Made by a program: the position numbers and the translations under genes. The notes beneath the pieces were generated by a model. It saw only the letters and a list, made by a program, of their open reading frames with translations, did no database searches and was not told the DNA's origin. This document shows, piece after piece, positions 18,578 to 28,387 of a stretch of DNA of 64,000 nt (position 1 is the first letter of the stretch; each line of letters opens with the position of its first letter). Source of the stretch: Roseburia inulinivorans DSM 16841 (GTDB lineage: Bacteria > Bacillota > Clostridia > Lachnospirales > Lachnospiraceae); assembly GCF_000174195.1 (NCBI RefSeq), contig NZ_ACFY01000062.1, positions 1-64,000 of the forward strand, written 5' to 3'.

Positions 18578-19774
18578 ATGATCGTAAAAGGTACGTATTT
18601 TCAGAACAGTGAAGAAAAACCATTAGTGTACGGAGATGTGGAGATCCACAACATTCCGAGAAGGAGATTAAGAGGCGAGGAAGAGAAGGAAGGAATTATC
18701 GCAGAAAGTGTTTTTGTAGGATTCTGCGGTACAGATTACACTCTTATGAATATGGGGCGGGAAGGGAATTTAAAACAGAAGTTTCCGGAAGGCTGCAACA
18801 GACTGATCAATGGTCATGAAGGGGTTGTATGGGTTCCGAATGAAAACCGCTTTGCCATAGTGCTGATTCGTGGTGGAAACAGCTATGATCCTACGAGATA
18901 TACCGAAGAAGAAACTTATTTTGAGTACGGATGCGATCAGGCAGATGGGTTATTTTCTGATAAAAACTATTATAATCCGGATATGCTTCTGAAAATACCG
19001 GACGGATATGTGAAGGATGGAAAAATACCGCTTTCAATATGTAAAAAGCTTGTGTTTAGCGATCCATATGCCTGCATGATCTTTCAGAGAGAACGGATGG
19101 AGGATATCGGGGAAGCACAGAATTTCAGGGTGAAAATGGCACAATATAAATGCAGCGAAGCAGAAGCGAGGGAGATTGCCAGAAAAGAGACATTTGACAG
19201 AGTATGTATTTTTGGTCTTGGAACAACCGGAATGTTCATTGGAGATCTGATTCATCAGCGTTATCCGGATGCGAAGATCGTATTTGTGGCAAGAAGTGAA
19301 GAGAGCAGTCCGAAGGTTTCCTTTGCATTAAAACAGGCGGGTGCATCTTATGTGAGAAGTGCTTTTGACACAAACGAAGAACTTGCAGATGCGATCCGGG
19401 AAAAATTAGGTGGCACTGCAACGGTATTTATCGGTTCCAGCGGAGCTGCGATCGAACATGAGATCGCATTCCGCTATGGCGTGCTGGGCTGTAATGGGAT
19501 TTATAATTCGTTTTCGTTAGGACCGGAAATTACATTTGATACGATGCCGTTTGGATTTAAAAATCAGGTGATTTTTGGTTCCATTAATTTCCGGCAGGAT
19601 CATATGGAAGAGGCGATCCGCATTCTCTTGGACAGCTGCTATGATGAAATCGTAGAGCTGATCGATAAAGACGAATTTACCGAAGATCCGGTGAATGCAT
19701 ATGAAAATAAAATATATGCAAAAGGGGCACCGATGAAAACGGCAGTTATCTGGAATGAACAGTATATCATCTAA
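18578..19774 (+). CDS. medium-chain dehydrogenase (glucose-dehydrogenase-like)
   Basis: This 398-residue protein has a GroES-like N-terminal domain with GFCGTDYTLM and NGHEGVV, the catalytic Zn Cys and His positions of sugar dehydrogenases. Its Rossmann motif is CIFGLGTTGMFIGDL. A long insert (about residues 95-200) is not usual for short Zn-alcohol dehydrogenases. The gene follows the amidohydrolase by 15 bp with AAGGAGGAGC. With it, the protein could form a sugar dehydrogenase plus lactonase pair. Its 3' end overlaps the convergent AraC gene by 4 bp. The substrate is not visible. Confidence 0.65.
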   Translation: MIVKGTYFQNSEEKPLVYGDVEIHNIPRRRLRGEEEKEGIIAESVFVGFCGTDYTLMNMGREGNLKQKFPEGCNRLINGHEGVVWVPNENRFAIVLIRGGNSYDPTRYTEEETYFEYGCDQADGLFSDKNYYNPDMLLKIPDGYVKDGKIPLSICKKLVFSDPYACMIFQRERMEDIGEAQNFRVKMAQYKCSEAEAREIARKETFDRVCIFGLGTTGMFIGDLIHQRYPDAKIVFVARSEESSPKVSFALKQAGASYVRSAFDTNEELADAIREKLGGTATVFIGSSGAAIEHEIAFRYGVLGCNGIYNSFSLGPEITFDTMPFGFKNQVIFGSINFRQDHMEEAIRILLDSCYDEIVELIDKDEFTEDPVNAYENKIYAKGAPMKTAVIWNEQYII

Positions 19775-20622
19775 AAAGGTGATTTCATAAACTGTTTGGG
19801 AGTGATCCCCTTGTATTTGTTAAATGTTTTTATAAAGTAACTTTCATCATTAAATCCGCAGGAGATAGCAACTTCCCGGATAGTGATATCCTTTGTGGAA
19901 AGCATCTCACTGGCACATTCGATCCGGTAATAATTCAGATAGTCGATCGGAGTACGCCCTGTCAGGCTGCGGAAATAGCGGCAGAAGTATTTGGGATTCA
20001 TGCCGGCAATGCGGGACAGGTCGTCCAGACTGATATTATTGCTGTAATTATCGGATATAAAAGTAAGCACATTCTTAACAGAAGAGATCCGCTCTGCAGA
20101 AATGATATTCTGGTGTGCCTGCTCGTACAAATGTTCATGGATAATCGTCCCCAGAAGGTGATACAGGTAGCCTTGTACCATAAATTCATAACCTGTCTTT
20201 TTGCTGGATAAAGCATGGCAAAGGTCATGGACTATGGCAGGAACTGTCTCAGAAGTCTCTGAGAGGCGGGTATTGACCGTGATCTTCTGATCGATAATGT
20301 CCCTGATGATCCGGGAACATGCGTGATTATTCTTCAATAAAATCTGCAGATCAAACACGATGCATTCGTAAATACAGTCATGCGGAGTGCCTCCATGAAG
20401 CATTCCGCTGGTGATAAAAATAACATCGCCAGCCTGACAAAGCATTGTCGATTTTTCCAGTTTCAGCTGGAATGTACCCGAGATGATACGAATAATTTCA
20501 TATTGTGTATGCCAGTGATACTGCATGTCATAGCGTGGGCTGTGCGGTGTCTGGTGATAAAAAGCAATAGGGAAATTAAAGGTTCCCTGCTGCGCTCTTT
20601 CCTGATAATCAATATATTTCAT
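19771..20622 (-). CDS. AraC family regulator, likely of fucose genes
   Basis: This 283-residue regulator starts at the ATG at 20622 (MKYIDYQERAQQG) behind TGGGGAC; the frame open to 20724 lies in the promoter region. The N-terminal cupin holds YHWHTQYEII and a GDVIFITSGMLH-type loop. The C-terminal pair of helix-turn-helices includes SLDDLSRIAGMNPKYFCRYF and TIREVAISCGFNDESYFIK. It is divergent from fucI, with a shared promoter region of about 140 bp. It is the best candidate for a fucose or fuculose responsive activator. Confidence 0.82.
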   Translation of the reverse strand: MKYIDYQERAQQGTFNFPIAFYHQTPHSPRYDMQYHWHTQYEIIRIISGTFQLKLEKSTMLCQAGDVIFITSGMLHGGTPHDCIYECIVFDLQILLKNNHACSRIIRDIIDQKITVNTRLSETSETVPAIVHDLCHALSSKKTGYEFMVQGYLYHLLGTIIHEHLYEQAHQNIISAERISSVKNVLTFISDNYSNNISLDDLSRIAGMNPKYFCRYFRSLTGRTPIDYLNYYRIECASEMLSTKDITIREVAISCGFNDESYFIKTFNKYKGITPKQFMKSPF

Positions 20623-20677
20623 AAAATTCTGTCCCCATAGTAAAAGAAGTGAATATTGTACTGCTTTTTTATAGTAT

Positions 20678-20711
20678 AACACTTTTGTTTTTGGTGTGCA
20701 AACACTATAAT
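20678..20711 (+). promoter_or_regulatory. fucI promoter with GTGTGCAAA element
   Basis: A TATAAT (-10) lies at 20706-20711, with a weak TTGTTT (-35) at 20685-20690. GTGTGCAAA at 20694-20702 resembles TTGTGCAAA elements upstream of the ABC transporter and fucU genes. AACACTTTT at 20678-20686 also recurs before fucU. A poor -35 is consistent with activator dependence. Confidence 0.5.
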
Positions 20712-20761
20712 TCAAATTAAACAAATGCCTGTGGGCAAAAAAGTTAAGGGGGAATTACATT

Positions 20762-22561
20762 ATGGCAGAGAGCAGATTAATCGGTGCATATCCGGTAATT
20801 GGTATCAGACCTACGATCGACGGACGTAGAGGACCGATCAAGGTTCGCCAGAGTCTTGAAGACCAGACAATGGGTATGGCAAAAGCAGCAGCAAAATTAT
20901 TCGAGGAGAACATTAAGTATTCCAATGGTGAACCTGTAAAAGTTGTGATCGCTGACACAACGATCGGACGTGTTGCAGAAGCTGCAGCATGTGAAGAAAA
21001 GTTCAGAAGAGAAGGAGTGGCTATTACTCTTACAGTAACACCATGCTGGTGCTATGGTTCTGAAACAATGGATATGGATCCTACAACGATCAAAGGTGTC
21101 TGGGGTCTTAATGCAACAGAGAGACCAGGTGCTGTTTACCTTGCAAGTGTTCTGGCAACACATGCACAGAAAGGTCTTCCGGCATTCGGTATCTACGGAC
21201 ATGATGTAGTAGAAGCTGACGATTCTACAATCGGAGATGACATTAAAGAAAAATTATTAAGATTTGGACGTGCAGCAGTTGCAGCAGCAACTATGAGAGG
21301 CAAATCTTACTTACAGATCGGTTCCATCTGTATGGGTATCGGCGGATCTATCATTGATTCTGATTTCATGGAGTCTTACCTTGGAATGAGAGTAGAGTCT
21401 GTAGACGAAGTAGAGATTATCCGTCGTATGACAGAAGGAATTTATGATGAAGCTGAATTCCAGAAAGCTCTTACATGGGCAAAAGAAAAATGCAAGATGG
21501 GTTATGACAAGAACCCTGATTTCGTAAGAAAGAGCGATGAAGAAAAAGAAGAACAGTTCGAGTTTGCTGTTAAGATGGCAGTTATCATCAAAGACCTTAT
21601 GAATGGTAACAAGAATCTTCCGGAAGGCTGTGAAGAAGAAGCAGTTGGACACAACGCACTTGCTGCCGGCTTCCAGGGACAGAGACAGTGGACAGATTTC
21701 TATCCGAACGGAGATTTCGCTGAGGCAGTATTAAATACTTCCTTCGACTGGAATGGAGCAAGAGAGCCATACATCCTTGCAACAGAGAACGATGTACTTA
21801 ACGGATTAGGTATGCTGTTCATGAAATTATTGACAAACAGAGCACAGATGTTTGCAGATGTCCGTACATACTGGAGCGGAGATGCTATCAAGAGAGTAAC
21901 AGGATATGACATCGAAGGCGTAGCAAAAGAGGCTGATGGTGTGATCCATCTGATCAACTCCGGAGCATGCTGTTTAGATGCAAATGCTGAAGCTAGAGAT
22001 GCCGAAGGCAATCAGACAATGAAGCCTTGGTATGAAGTGACAAAAGAAGATCAGGATGCGATCATGGCAGCTACAACATGGTGTGCAGCTGACAACGGAT
22101 ACTTCCGTGGCGGCGGATTCTCTTCAAGATTCGAGACAACAGCTACAATGCCTGCAACAATGGTTCGTCTGAACCTTGTAAAAGGATTAGGACCTGTTAT
22201 GCAGATCGCAGAAGGATGGACAGTAGGACTCCCTGCAGATGTTTCTGATACTCTGTGGAAGAGAACAGACTACACATGGCCATCTACATGGTTTGCTCCA
22301 AGATGTGATGGCAAAGAAGGTTCTGCATTCAAGACAGCTTATGAAGTAATGAATAACTGGGGTGCTAACCATGGTGCGATTTCTTATGGACATATTGGTG
22401 CGGATCTGATCACACTCTGCTCCATCTTAAGAATTCCAGTAGCTATGCACAACGTAGCAGACAAGGATATCTTCAGACCAAAAGCATGGGATGCATTTGG
22501 AATGGATAAAGAAGGCGCTGATTACAGAGCATGTGCAGTATATGGACCAATGTACAAATAG
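20762..22561 (+). CDS. fucI: L-fucose isomerase
   Basis: This 599-residue enzyme interconverts L-fucose and L-fuculose with a Mn2+ cofactor, the first step of fucose breakdown. Its length matches the family. Typical segments are seen: [16 protein letters not shown] at the N-terminus, [34 protein letters not shown] and the C-terminal [20 protein letters not shown]-like stretch with the metal His. The start follows AAGGGGGAATTACAT. It is monocistronic between a divergent AraC gene and a strong terminator. Codon use is strongly biased, as expected of a highly expressed gene. Confidence 0.95.
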   Translation: MAESRLIGAYPVIGIRPTIDGRRGPIKVRQSLEDQTMGMAKAAAKLFEENIKYSNGEPVKVVIADTTIGRVAEAAACEEKFRREGVAITLTVTPCWCYGSETMDMDPTTIKGVWGLNATERPGAVYLASVLATHAQKGLPAFGIYGHDVVEADDSTIGDDIKEKLLRFGRAAVAAATMRGKSYLQIGSICMGIGGSIIDSDFMESYLGMRVESVDEVEIIRRMTEGIYDEAEFQKALTWAKEKCKMGYDKNPDFVRKSDEEKEEQFEFAVKMAVIIKDLMNGNKNLPEGCEEEAVGHNALAAGFQGQRQWTDFYPNGDFAEAVLNTSFDWNGAREPYILATENDVLNGLGMLFMKLLTNRAQMFADVRTYWSGDAIKRVTGYDIEGVAKEADGVIHLINSGACCLDANAEARDAEGNQTMKPWYEVTKEDQDAIMAATTWCAADNGYFRGGGFSSRFETTATMPATMVRLNLVKGLGPVMQIAEGWTVGLPADVSDTLWKRTDYTWPSTWFAPRCDGKEGSAFKTAYEVMNNWGANHGAISYGHIGADLITLCSILRIPVAMHNVADKDIFRPKAWDAFGMDKEGADYRACAVYGPMYK

Positions 22562-22591
22562 TCATTAGACGAAGAAATAAAAATCAGACAA

Positions 22592-22632
22592 AAAAGTCGG
22601 GAATCTAGAAAACCGATTCCCGTACTTTTTTA
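22592..22632. terminator. terminator after fucI
   Basis: CGGGAATC (22598-22605) pairs with GATTCCCG (22615-22622), flanked by A-run and T-run arms that also pair. It can serve fucI on the plus strand and the lipoprotein gene on the minus strand. Confidence 0.85.
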
Positions 22633-22679
22633 TTTTGCCTAATGAAGGACTTGCATGGATTATAATAGTGCAGATTGAT

Positions 22680-23192
22680 TTACTGTGGCTTTTCGTTTGA
22701 CACATCCGGATGGAGAAACTGGTACTGGACAGCTTCGTTGACTCCTGTTGACATAACACCGACAATGATATTTCCACTTTCCAGATACCATACATTACCT
22801 TTGGCGGTTCCCATATCGGAATCGAAACCGCTCTCGCCATACGCCTGGGTAGTTTCGTCACAAAGGGTTTGATAAACATTTTCCAGATCATCTTTTGACT
22901 CTGGAATATATAACCACGCCATACTCATTAGCCTGTCATTGTCATCAAACATATATTTAATAGTTCCTGACATGTCATGGAAATCTTTACTAAAAGTATA
23001 AGTGGTTCCGGAATAAGTGGAAGGATAAGAGTCCAAAGGCTCTCCCTCCAGGGCTAATACCTCGTCAAGAGTATTTTCCCATGTGATTTCTGTGAAAGGA
23101 CATTCGGCTTTTTTGGATCGTCCACAGCTGCAGATGAAAAGACACATTGCAATGAGGAAAAGCAGAATGACAGATTTTCGTAATCGTTTCAT
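22680..23192 (-). CDS. small lipoprotein of unknown function
   Basis: This 170-residue protein starts at the ATG at 23192, directly behind CGGAGG. A basic start (MKRLRKS), a hydrophobic core and the lipobox-like FICSC near residue 23 indicate an exported lipoprotein. The mature part (ENTLDEVLALEGEPLDSYPS, YMFDDNDRLMSMAWLY) is like small surface beta proteins that read a formula-like repeat (SmpA/OmlA-like fold). It lies opposite to fucI and the transporter and may not belong to the fucose pathway. Confidence 0.65.
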   Translation of the reverse strand: MKRLRKSVILLFLIAMCLFICSCGRSKKAECPFTEITWENTLDEVLALEGEPLDSYPSTYSGTTYTFSKDFHDMSGTIKYMFDDNDRLMSMAWLYIPESKDDLENVYQTLCDETTQAYGESGFDSDMGTAKGNVWYLESGNIIVGVMSTGVNEAVQYQFLHPDVSNEKPQ

Positions 23193-23296
23193 AATAACCT
23201 CCGTAATAATTTTATAGATTATTTCGTACCCGGTTATTGTACAATATGCGTGACATGAAAACAAGAATATTTGCTAAAAAAATAAAATATAACGTA

Positions 23297-23390
23297 TTGT
23301 GCAAAAAAATGAAAATATATTCATTACTTAGCCTATATTTGTGAAAAATGTCGGCAATTCCTTGACTGAAAGCCAAATTAATTATATACT
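23297..23390 (+). promoter_or_regulatory. promoter of the sugar ABC transporter operon
   Basis: TTGACT (23362-23367) and TATACT (23385-23390) are 17 bp apart, a good vegetative promoter. TTGTGCAAA lies at 23297-23305, about 57 bp upstream of the -35, where an AraC-type activator could bind. The start codon is 68 bp downstream of the -10. Confidence 0.65.
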
Positions 23391-23457
23391 ATTAACAATA
23401 AAAGCGAGTTGTGGCATGCGATTTTTGTTATGCAGTCAACTATGGAGGTAAAAGTAA

Positions 23458-24432
23458 GTGGAAAAAATTAAACAAAACGCATTTGTAAAAAAAGTGGGCT
23501 TTAACAGAATTATTCTGGTTCTTGTAATGCTGGTAATGTACTTATCATTTGGATTACTGACCGGAGGAAAGTTCTTTGGAATGTCCCGTATCATGGACAC
23601 AATGAACTATGTTTATTTTCTGGGATTCCTTTCCCTGGGAGTAACATTCGTTATTGCAACAGGCGGTATTGATTTCTCTATCGGACCAGTAATGTTCTGT
23701 TGTGCATTGGTGTCTGGTTACAGTTTTCTGACACATGGAATACCAATGGCTGCTGCTTTGATCTTAAGCGTGGTGATCGGTCTTCTGTTTGGTATTTTTA
23801 ACGGATATCTTGTAGCATACTGGAAAATACCACCATTTATTGTTTCAATGGCAAGCATGAACATTGCAAAAGGTATTGCAGCTGTATTTACAAAAACACA
23901 GTCTGTGAGCTGGCCACAGTCTTCAGATGCTAATGGCTGGTATAGAAATTTTGTAAAAGCAGGAAATGTTCCGACAGGACTTATTATTTTCCTCACTGCA
24001 GCAATTATTTGTGGAGTTGTATTAAACAAGACAAAGGCTGGTCGTTATATCCTCTGCCTTGGAAGTAATAAAGAAGCAGTCAGACTTTCTGGCGTAGATG
24101 TAAAGAAATGGGAAATGCTGGCATATGTTATCTGTGGAATTCTGGTTGGTATAGCAGCTATCTTCTATGTTGGCGCTTACACAACTGTACAGCCTGGTTA
24201 TGGTGATCAGTATAACAATGAAGCGATTGCCGGATGTGTAATGGGTGGTACATCCATGGCGGGTGGTTTGGCATCTATTGGCGGTACTGTAATTGGTGTA
24301 CTTATCATCTCTCTGTTACAGCAGGGTATTCTTGCTCTTGGATTCTCAAAAGACTATCAGTTCATTATTACAGGAATTATTGTTATTGCAGCTGTTTATG
24401 CAGACGTATCTGCAAGACGTAGAAAGAATTAG
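23458..24432 (+). CDS. sugar ABC transporter permease 1
   Basis: This 324-residue membrane protein of the RbsC/XylH family has about eight to ten hydrophobic segments and the family pattern GVTFVIATGGIDFSIGP near the N-terminus. The C-terminal half carries CLGSNKEAVRLSGVDVKKWE, the cytoplasmic loop that contacts the ATPase. The start is GTG, behind TATGGAGG. It is the first gene of a four-gene operon. Placed between fucI and fucU, the likely substrate is L-fucose. Confidence 0.85.
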   Translation: MEKIKQNAFVKKVGFNRIILVLVMLVMYLSFGLLTGGKFFGMSRIMDTMNYVYFLGFLSLGVTFVIATGGIDFSIGPVMFCCALVSGYSFLTHGIPMAAALILSVVIGLLFGIFNGYLVAYWKIPPFIVSMASMNIAKGIAAVFTKTQSVSWPQSSDANGWYRNFVKAGNVPTGLIIFLTAAIICGVVLNKTKAGRYILCLGSNKEAVRLSGVDVKKWEMLAYVICGILVGIAAIFYVGAYTTVQPGYGDQYNNEAIAGCVMGGTSMAGGLASIGGTVIGVLIISLLQQGILALGFSKDYQFIITGIIVIAAVYADVSARRRKN

Positions 24433-24463
24433 TGATAGTACGAAGAAAGGATAGGTAAGAATA

Positions 24464-25958
24464 ATGGGTGATATTATTTTAACAATGAAAGGTATTGATA
24501 AATCTTTCCCTGGTGTCCATGCATTGGATCATGTCGATCTGGAAGTGAGAAAAGGAGAAGTTCTCGCTCTGATGGGTGAAAATGGTGCTGGTAAATCCAC
24601 ATTGATGAAAGTATTGACAGGTATCTATAAAAAAGATTCCGGTACTATTACATATGAAGGAAAAGAAGTTGAATTCAAAAATACAAGAGAAGCGCAGGAT
24701 GCAGGTATTGTGATCGTGCATCAGGAGCTGAACATGCTTGGTCATTTAACAGTGGCACAGAACTTATTTATCGGTCGTGAATTCAAAAAGGAATTACAAT
24801 CGATGATAAGAAGATGAATGAAGAAGCAAAGAAATTGTTCGATAGGTTGAACGTGGACATTGATCCAAAAGAAAAATGTCCAATTTGACAGTCGGAAAAC
24901 AGCAGATGTGTGAGATTGCAAAAGCGGTTTCCTTTGATGCAAAGGTAATTATCTTTGATGAGCCTTCCGCAGCACTTACAGAGGCAGAGATTGAAGAAAT
25001 GTTCAAAATCATCAGGGATCTGAAGAAAAAAGACATTGCGATGGTATATATATCACATCGTATGGATGAGATCAAAGTGATCACAGACCGTGTTACAGTC
25101 ATGCGTGATGGTACATATGTTGGTACACTGATCACAAATGAATGTACAAAAGAAGACATCATCAACATGATGGTTGGTCGTGTTATTTACGAAGATCCTA
25201 AGACAGAAAGTGCTGTGCCGGAGGATGCACCGGTTGTGTTAAAAGTAGAACATCTGAATGCAGGCAAGATGGTACAGGATGTAAGCTTTGAACTTCACAA
25301 GGGTGAGATCCTTGGTTTCTCCGGTCTGATGGGAGCGGGACGTACAGAGACAGCCAGAGCTTTATTCGGAGCAGATCCGAAAGAGAGCGGAGATATATAT
25401 GTTAACGGTGAGAAAGTGACGATCAACTGTCCACAAGATGCTGTTAAGTGTGGTATCGGATATCTTTCAGAAGATAGAAAGCGGTACGGAGTAGCTGTTC
25501 AGAAGACTGTCGCTGAAAACACGACAATGGCTACTGTACATCAGTTTATGAGAGGTATTTTCATTAACAGGAAGAAAGAAGCGGCAGTGGCACAGGAATA
25601 TGTAGATGCATTGGCAACAAAAACTCCTAGTGTGGATCAATTAGTTGTGAACTTATCTGGTGGTAACCAGCAGAAAGTAGTTATTGCAAAATGGCTGACC
25701 CGTGATAGTGATATCCTTATTTTCGATGAGCCTACAAGAGGAATTGACGTAGGTGCCAAGAATGAGATTTATAAATTAATGAACAAATTGGCGGCAGAAG
25801 GTAAATCCATTATTATGATCTCGTCTGAGATGACAGAAATCCTGCGTATGAGTGATCGTATCGTGGTTATGTGCGAAGGCAAGAAAACAGGTGAGATTGG
25901 TATTGCGGAAGCAACTCAGGAAAAGATTATGAATCTTGCAACTCGCGAGATCGATTAG
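24464..25958 (+). pseudogene. sugar ABC transporter ATPase, two frameshifts
   Basis: This is an RbsA/XylG-type protein with two fused nucleotide-binding domains that powers uptake. The first frame has Walker [11 protein letters not shown] and ends at 24817. A short middle frame encodes [19 protein letters not shown]. The third frame, from 24876, has Walker [12 protein letters not shown] and the second domain ([36 protein letters not shown]). Restoring one base in AAAAAGG (24785-24791) and one A in the A5 at 24872-24876 gives 498 residues, the normal family size. Both flanking permeases are intact, so sequence error is at least as likely as loss of function. Confidence 0.85.
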
Positions 25959-25971
25959 GAGGAGAAGGAAG

Positions 25972-26955
25972 ATGTCAAAGAAAACAAACTTTGGTAAAAT
26001 AAATGGACGTGAAGCCATGGTAGTCGGCATCATCATTGTGATGGTTGCACTCTTCAGTATTCTTAGTCCTACGTTTAGAACTTATTCAACATTTGTAAGC
26101 GTATTAGATATGTCTTACTACATTGCGCTTATGGCGATCGGAGTAACATTCACATTGATCACCGGCGGTGTAGATCTTTCGATTGGTACAGGTCTGATCT
26201 GTTATTCCCTGTTTGGTGGATATCTGATCGTACACAAAGATGTGCCTGTAGTGGTAGCATTGATCGCATGTCTGGTACTCAGTATTCTGATTGGTGCTTT
26301 AAATGGTTTGCTGGTAGCCATTATGGATCTGCCACCTTTCCTTGCAACTCTTTGTACCTGCATGATAACAAGAGGTCTTGGTTCTTTACTCAGTGGCGGA
26401 TTTGGTGTTTCCTGGCCGTCTTCCTTAGAGCCGGAAGGATGGTTCAGAAAGATTTTCAGGTTTACGGTAAATGGAAAGGTAATTCCAATTGGTATTGTAG
26501 TTGTTGTAGTGCTTGTTCTTCTTATGAATTTTATATTAAAACATACGAAGATCGGACGTTATACAATTGCTATCGGAAGTAATAAAGAAGCAACAAAATT
26601 AGCTGGTGTAAATGTTAAATTTTATCATGTGTTTGCATATGTGATCTCTGGTTTCTTTGCCGGACTTGCAGCAATTGCATATTCAGCAACATACGTAACA
26701 ATTTATCCGGGTTCAGGAGCAGGATTCGAGCTGGATGCTATCGGTGGAGCGATTGTCGGAGGCGTATCTGCCAGCGGTGGTGTTGGTACGATCACAGGAG
26801 CATTCCTTGGTGTTTTAGTCATTACACTTATGAAAGTTGGTTTACCATTCATTGGATTACAGGCAAATTGGCAGCAGATTTTTACAGGTCTTGTTTTGAT
26901 CGGCGCTGTATTGATCGATGTTGTAAAAAAGAAAAATAAATTATTTATGATATGA
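25972..26955 (+). CDS. sugar ABC transporter permease 2
   Basis: This 327-residue second permease of the RbsC/XylH family is homologous to, but clearly different from, the first one. It has GVTFTLITGGVDLSIGTGL near the N-terminus and AIGSNKEATKLAGVNVKFYH in the ATPase-facing loop. ATG 25972 is chosen for its GGAGGAGAAGGAAG site; the open frame upstream overlaps the ATPase end. Two unlike permeases around one ATPase suggest a heterodimeric channel. Confidence 0.85.
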   Translation: MSKKTNFGKINGREAMVVGIIIVMVALFSILSPTFRTYSTFVSVLDMSYYIALMAIGVTFTLITGGVDLSIGTGLICYSLFGGYLIVHKDVPVVVALIACLVLSILIGALNGLLVAIMDLPPFLATLCTCMITRGLGSLLSGGFGVSWPSSLEPEGWFRKIFRFTVNGKVIPIGIVVVVVLVLLMNFILKHTKIGRYTIAIGSNKEATKLAGVNVKFYHVFAYVISGFFAGLAAIAYSATYVTIYPGSGAGFELDAIGGAIVGGVSASGGVGTITGAFLGVLVITLMKVGLPFIGLQANWQQIFTGLVLIGAVLIDVVKKKNKLFMI

Positions 26956-27006
26956 TGTCGGCGGACTTCATATAGATCATTTAAACCCTAAAGGAGGAAT
27001 TAAAAA

Positions 27007-28164
27007 ATGAAAAAGAGAATTTTGGCAATTGTACTTGGTACAGCAATGACACTCTCAATGGTAGGATGTGGAGAAACTAAAGAGGAAACTCCAGCTACTA
27101 CACCGGACACAAAAGCACCGGCAGCTTCTACTGAGGAAGCAGCAGCACCGGCTGAGACAGCAGGTGGCGATTATCACTTCGAAGTGATCGTAAAGAGTTT
27201 CCAGTCTACATACTGGCAGGCAGCTGTTAAAGGTATCGAAACAGCTTGTGGAGAATTAGGCGTTACAGCGAATGCTAACGGACCAGCAAACGAATCTGAT
27301 ATCGCTGATCAGGTACAGATGTTAAACGATGCTATCCAGAAAGCTCCAGACGGAATTGGTTTGGCAGCATGTGATACAAACTCCGTACTTGACTCCCTTA
27401 CAGCAGCTTTAAATGCTGGTATTCCGGTAGTTTGTTTTGATACAGGTGTATCTGATGCTCCAGAAGGATCTGTAGTAGCAACTGTTGCAACAGATAACAA
27501 AGCAGCAGGTGCGTGCGCAGCTACAAATATGTATCCGGTGATCAAAGATGTTGTTGCAGCAGCTACAGCAGACAAACCAGTTAGAATTGGTGAAGTTAAC
27601 CAGGATGCTACAGCTCTTAACATTCAGGAACGTGGACTTGGTTTCATTGATGAAATGATCAAACTTTGTACAGCAGATGGCAAAAAAGTTGCAGTAGTTG
27701 GTAATGAGTTCTATGTAAACAACTGCTCTGACAAGGGTGATGAGAAAACAGCAGAAGTTATCATCGAAGTAGGTGTTCCAGCTCAGACAACTGTAGACTT
27801 AGCAGCTACAGAAGCAAACAAGATCATGTCAAAAGCTGATACAATCGCTATCTTTGGTTCTAACCAGACAACAGCTGAAGGTGTTATCACAGCTAACGAA
27901 ACATTAAACAAATTAGCAACAGATCCTGCAGAAGGAATCATCGGTGCTGGATTCGATGCTGGTACACCACAGAAAGCTGCTATCAACAATGGCAAATTAA
28001 TCGGTTCTGTAACACAGTCTCCATTAATGATGGGTTACAAAACTATCTACACATTAGTAGATGTCTGCAATGGTAAAACAGTAGAAGATATCCCTATGGA
28101 TGGTTACTGGTACAATGCAGACAATATGGAAGACGAAGATATCGCTCCAAACCTTTACGACTAA
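27007..28164 (+). CDS. sugar-binding lipoprotein of ABC transporter
   Basis: This 385-residue extracellular solute-binding lipoprotein has a signal peptide (MKKRILAIVLGTAMTLSMVG) ending in the lipobox MVGC, a low-complexity Ala/Thr/Glu linker to about residue 55, and then a Peripla_BP_4 domain. That domain starts FEVIVKSFQSTYWQAAVKG and includes PDGIGLAACDTNSV. It captures the sugar, presumably L-fucose, for the two permeases. The start follows AAAGGAGG. A good terminator follows the gene. Confidence 0.87.
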   Translation: MKKRILAIVLGTAMTLSMVGCGETKEETPATTPDTKAPAASTEEAAAPAETAGGDYHFEVIVKSFQSTYWQAAVKGIETACGELGVTANANGPANESDIADQVQMLNDAIQKAPDGIGLAACDTNSVLDSLTAALNAGIPVVCFDTGVSDAPEGSVVATVATDNKAAGACAATNMYPVIKDVVAAATADKPVRIGEVNQDATALNIQERGLGFIDEMIKLCTADGKKVAVVGNEFYVNNCSDKGDEKTAEVIIEVGVPAQTTVDLAATEANKIMSKADTIAIFGSNQTTAEGVITANETLNKLATDPAEGIIGAGFDAGTPQKAAINNGKLIGSVTQSPLMMGYKTIYTLVDVCNGKTVEDIPMDGYWYNADNMEDEDIAPNLYD

Positions 28165-28203
28165 TCTGTATCTCTGATGGATTAAAGTGAATAAGTAAAA
28201 ATT

Positions 28204-28231
28204 AGGGATCGGATTTATCCGGTCCCTTTTT
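28204..28231 (+). terminator. terminator of the ABC transporter operon
   Basis: AGGGATCGGA (28204-28213) pairs with TCCGGTCCCT (28218-28227) with one G-U pair and a TTTA loop, followed by TTTTT. Confidence 0.88.
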
Positions 28232-28321
28232 GACAGTATGGGTTCAGAAATACAGAATTTGTAGTTACTGTTCACACGGCAACAACAAATTGTATTAAAA
28301 TTTCATAAAATAAGTACAACG

Positions 28322-28355
28322 AACACTTTTTTTGTTGTGCAAATTGTATTATAAT
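28322..28355 (+). promoter_or_regulatory. fucU promoter with TTGTGCAAA element
   Basis: TATAAT (-10) is at 28350-28355. TTGTGCAAA (28335-28343) and AACACTTTT (28322-28330) recur from the fucI promoter. The -35 region is poor, consistent with an activator. Confidence 0.5.
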
Positions 28356-28387
28356 AGAAAATAATATATACTATGGGAGGTATACAA

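Noticed and set aside
24464-25958. Programmed frameshifting in the transporter ATPase
   Set aside because: Two shifts at non-slippery sites with no pause structure, in a gene never known to frameshift, make recoding unlikely.
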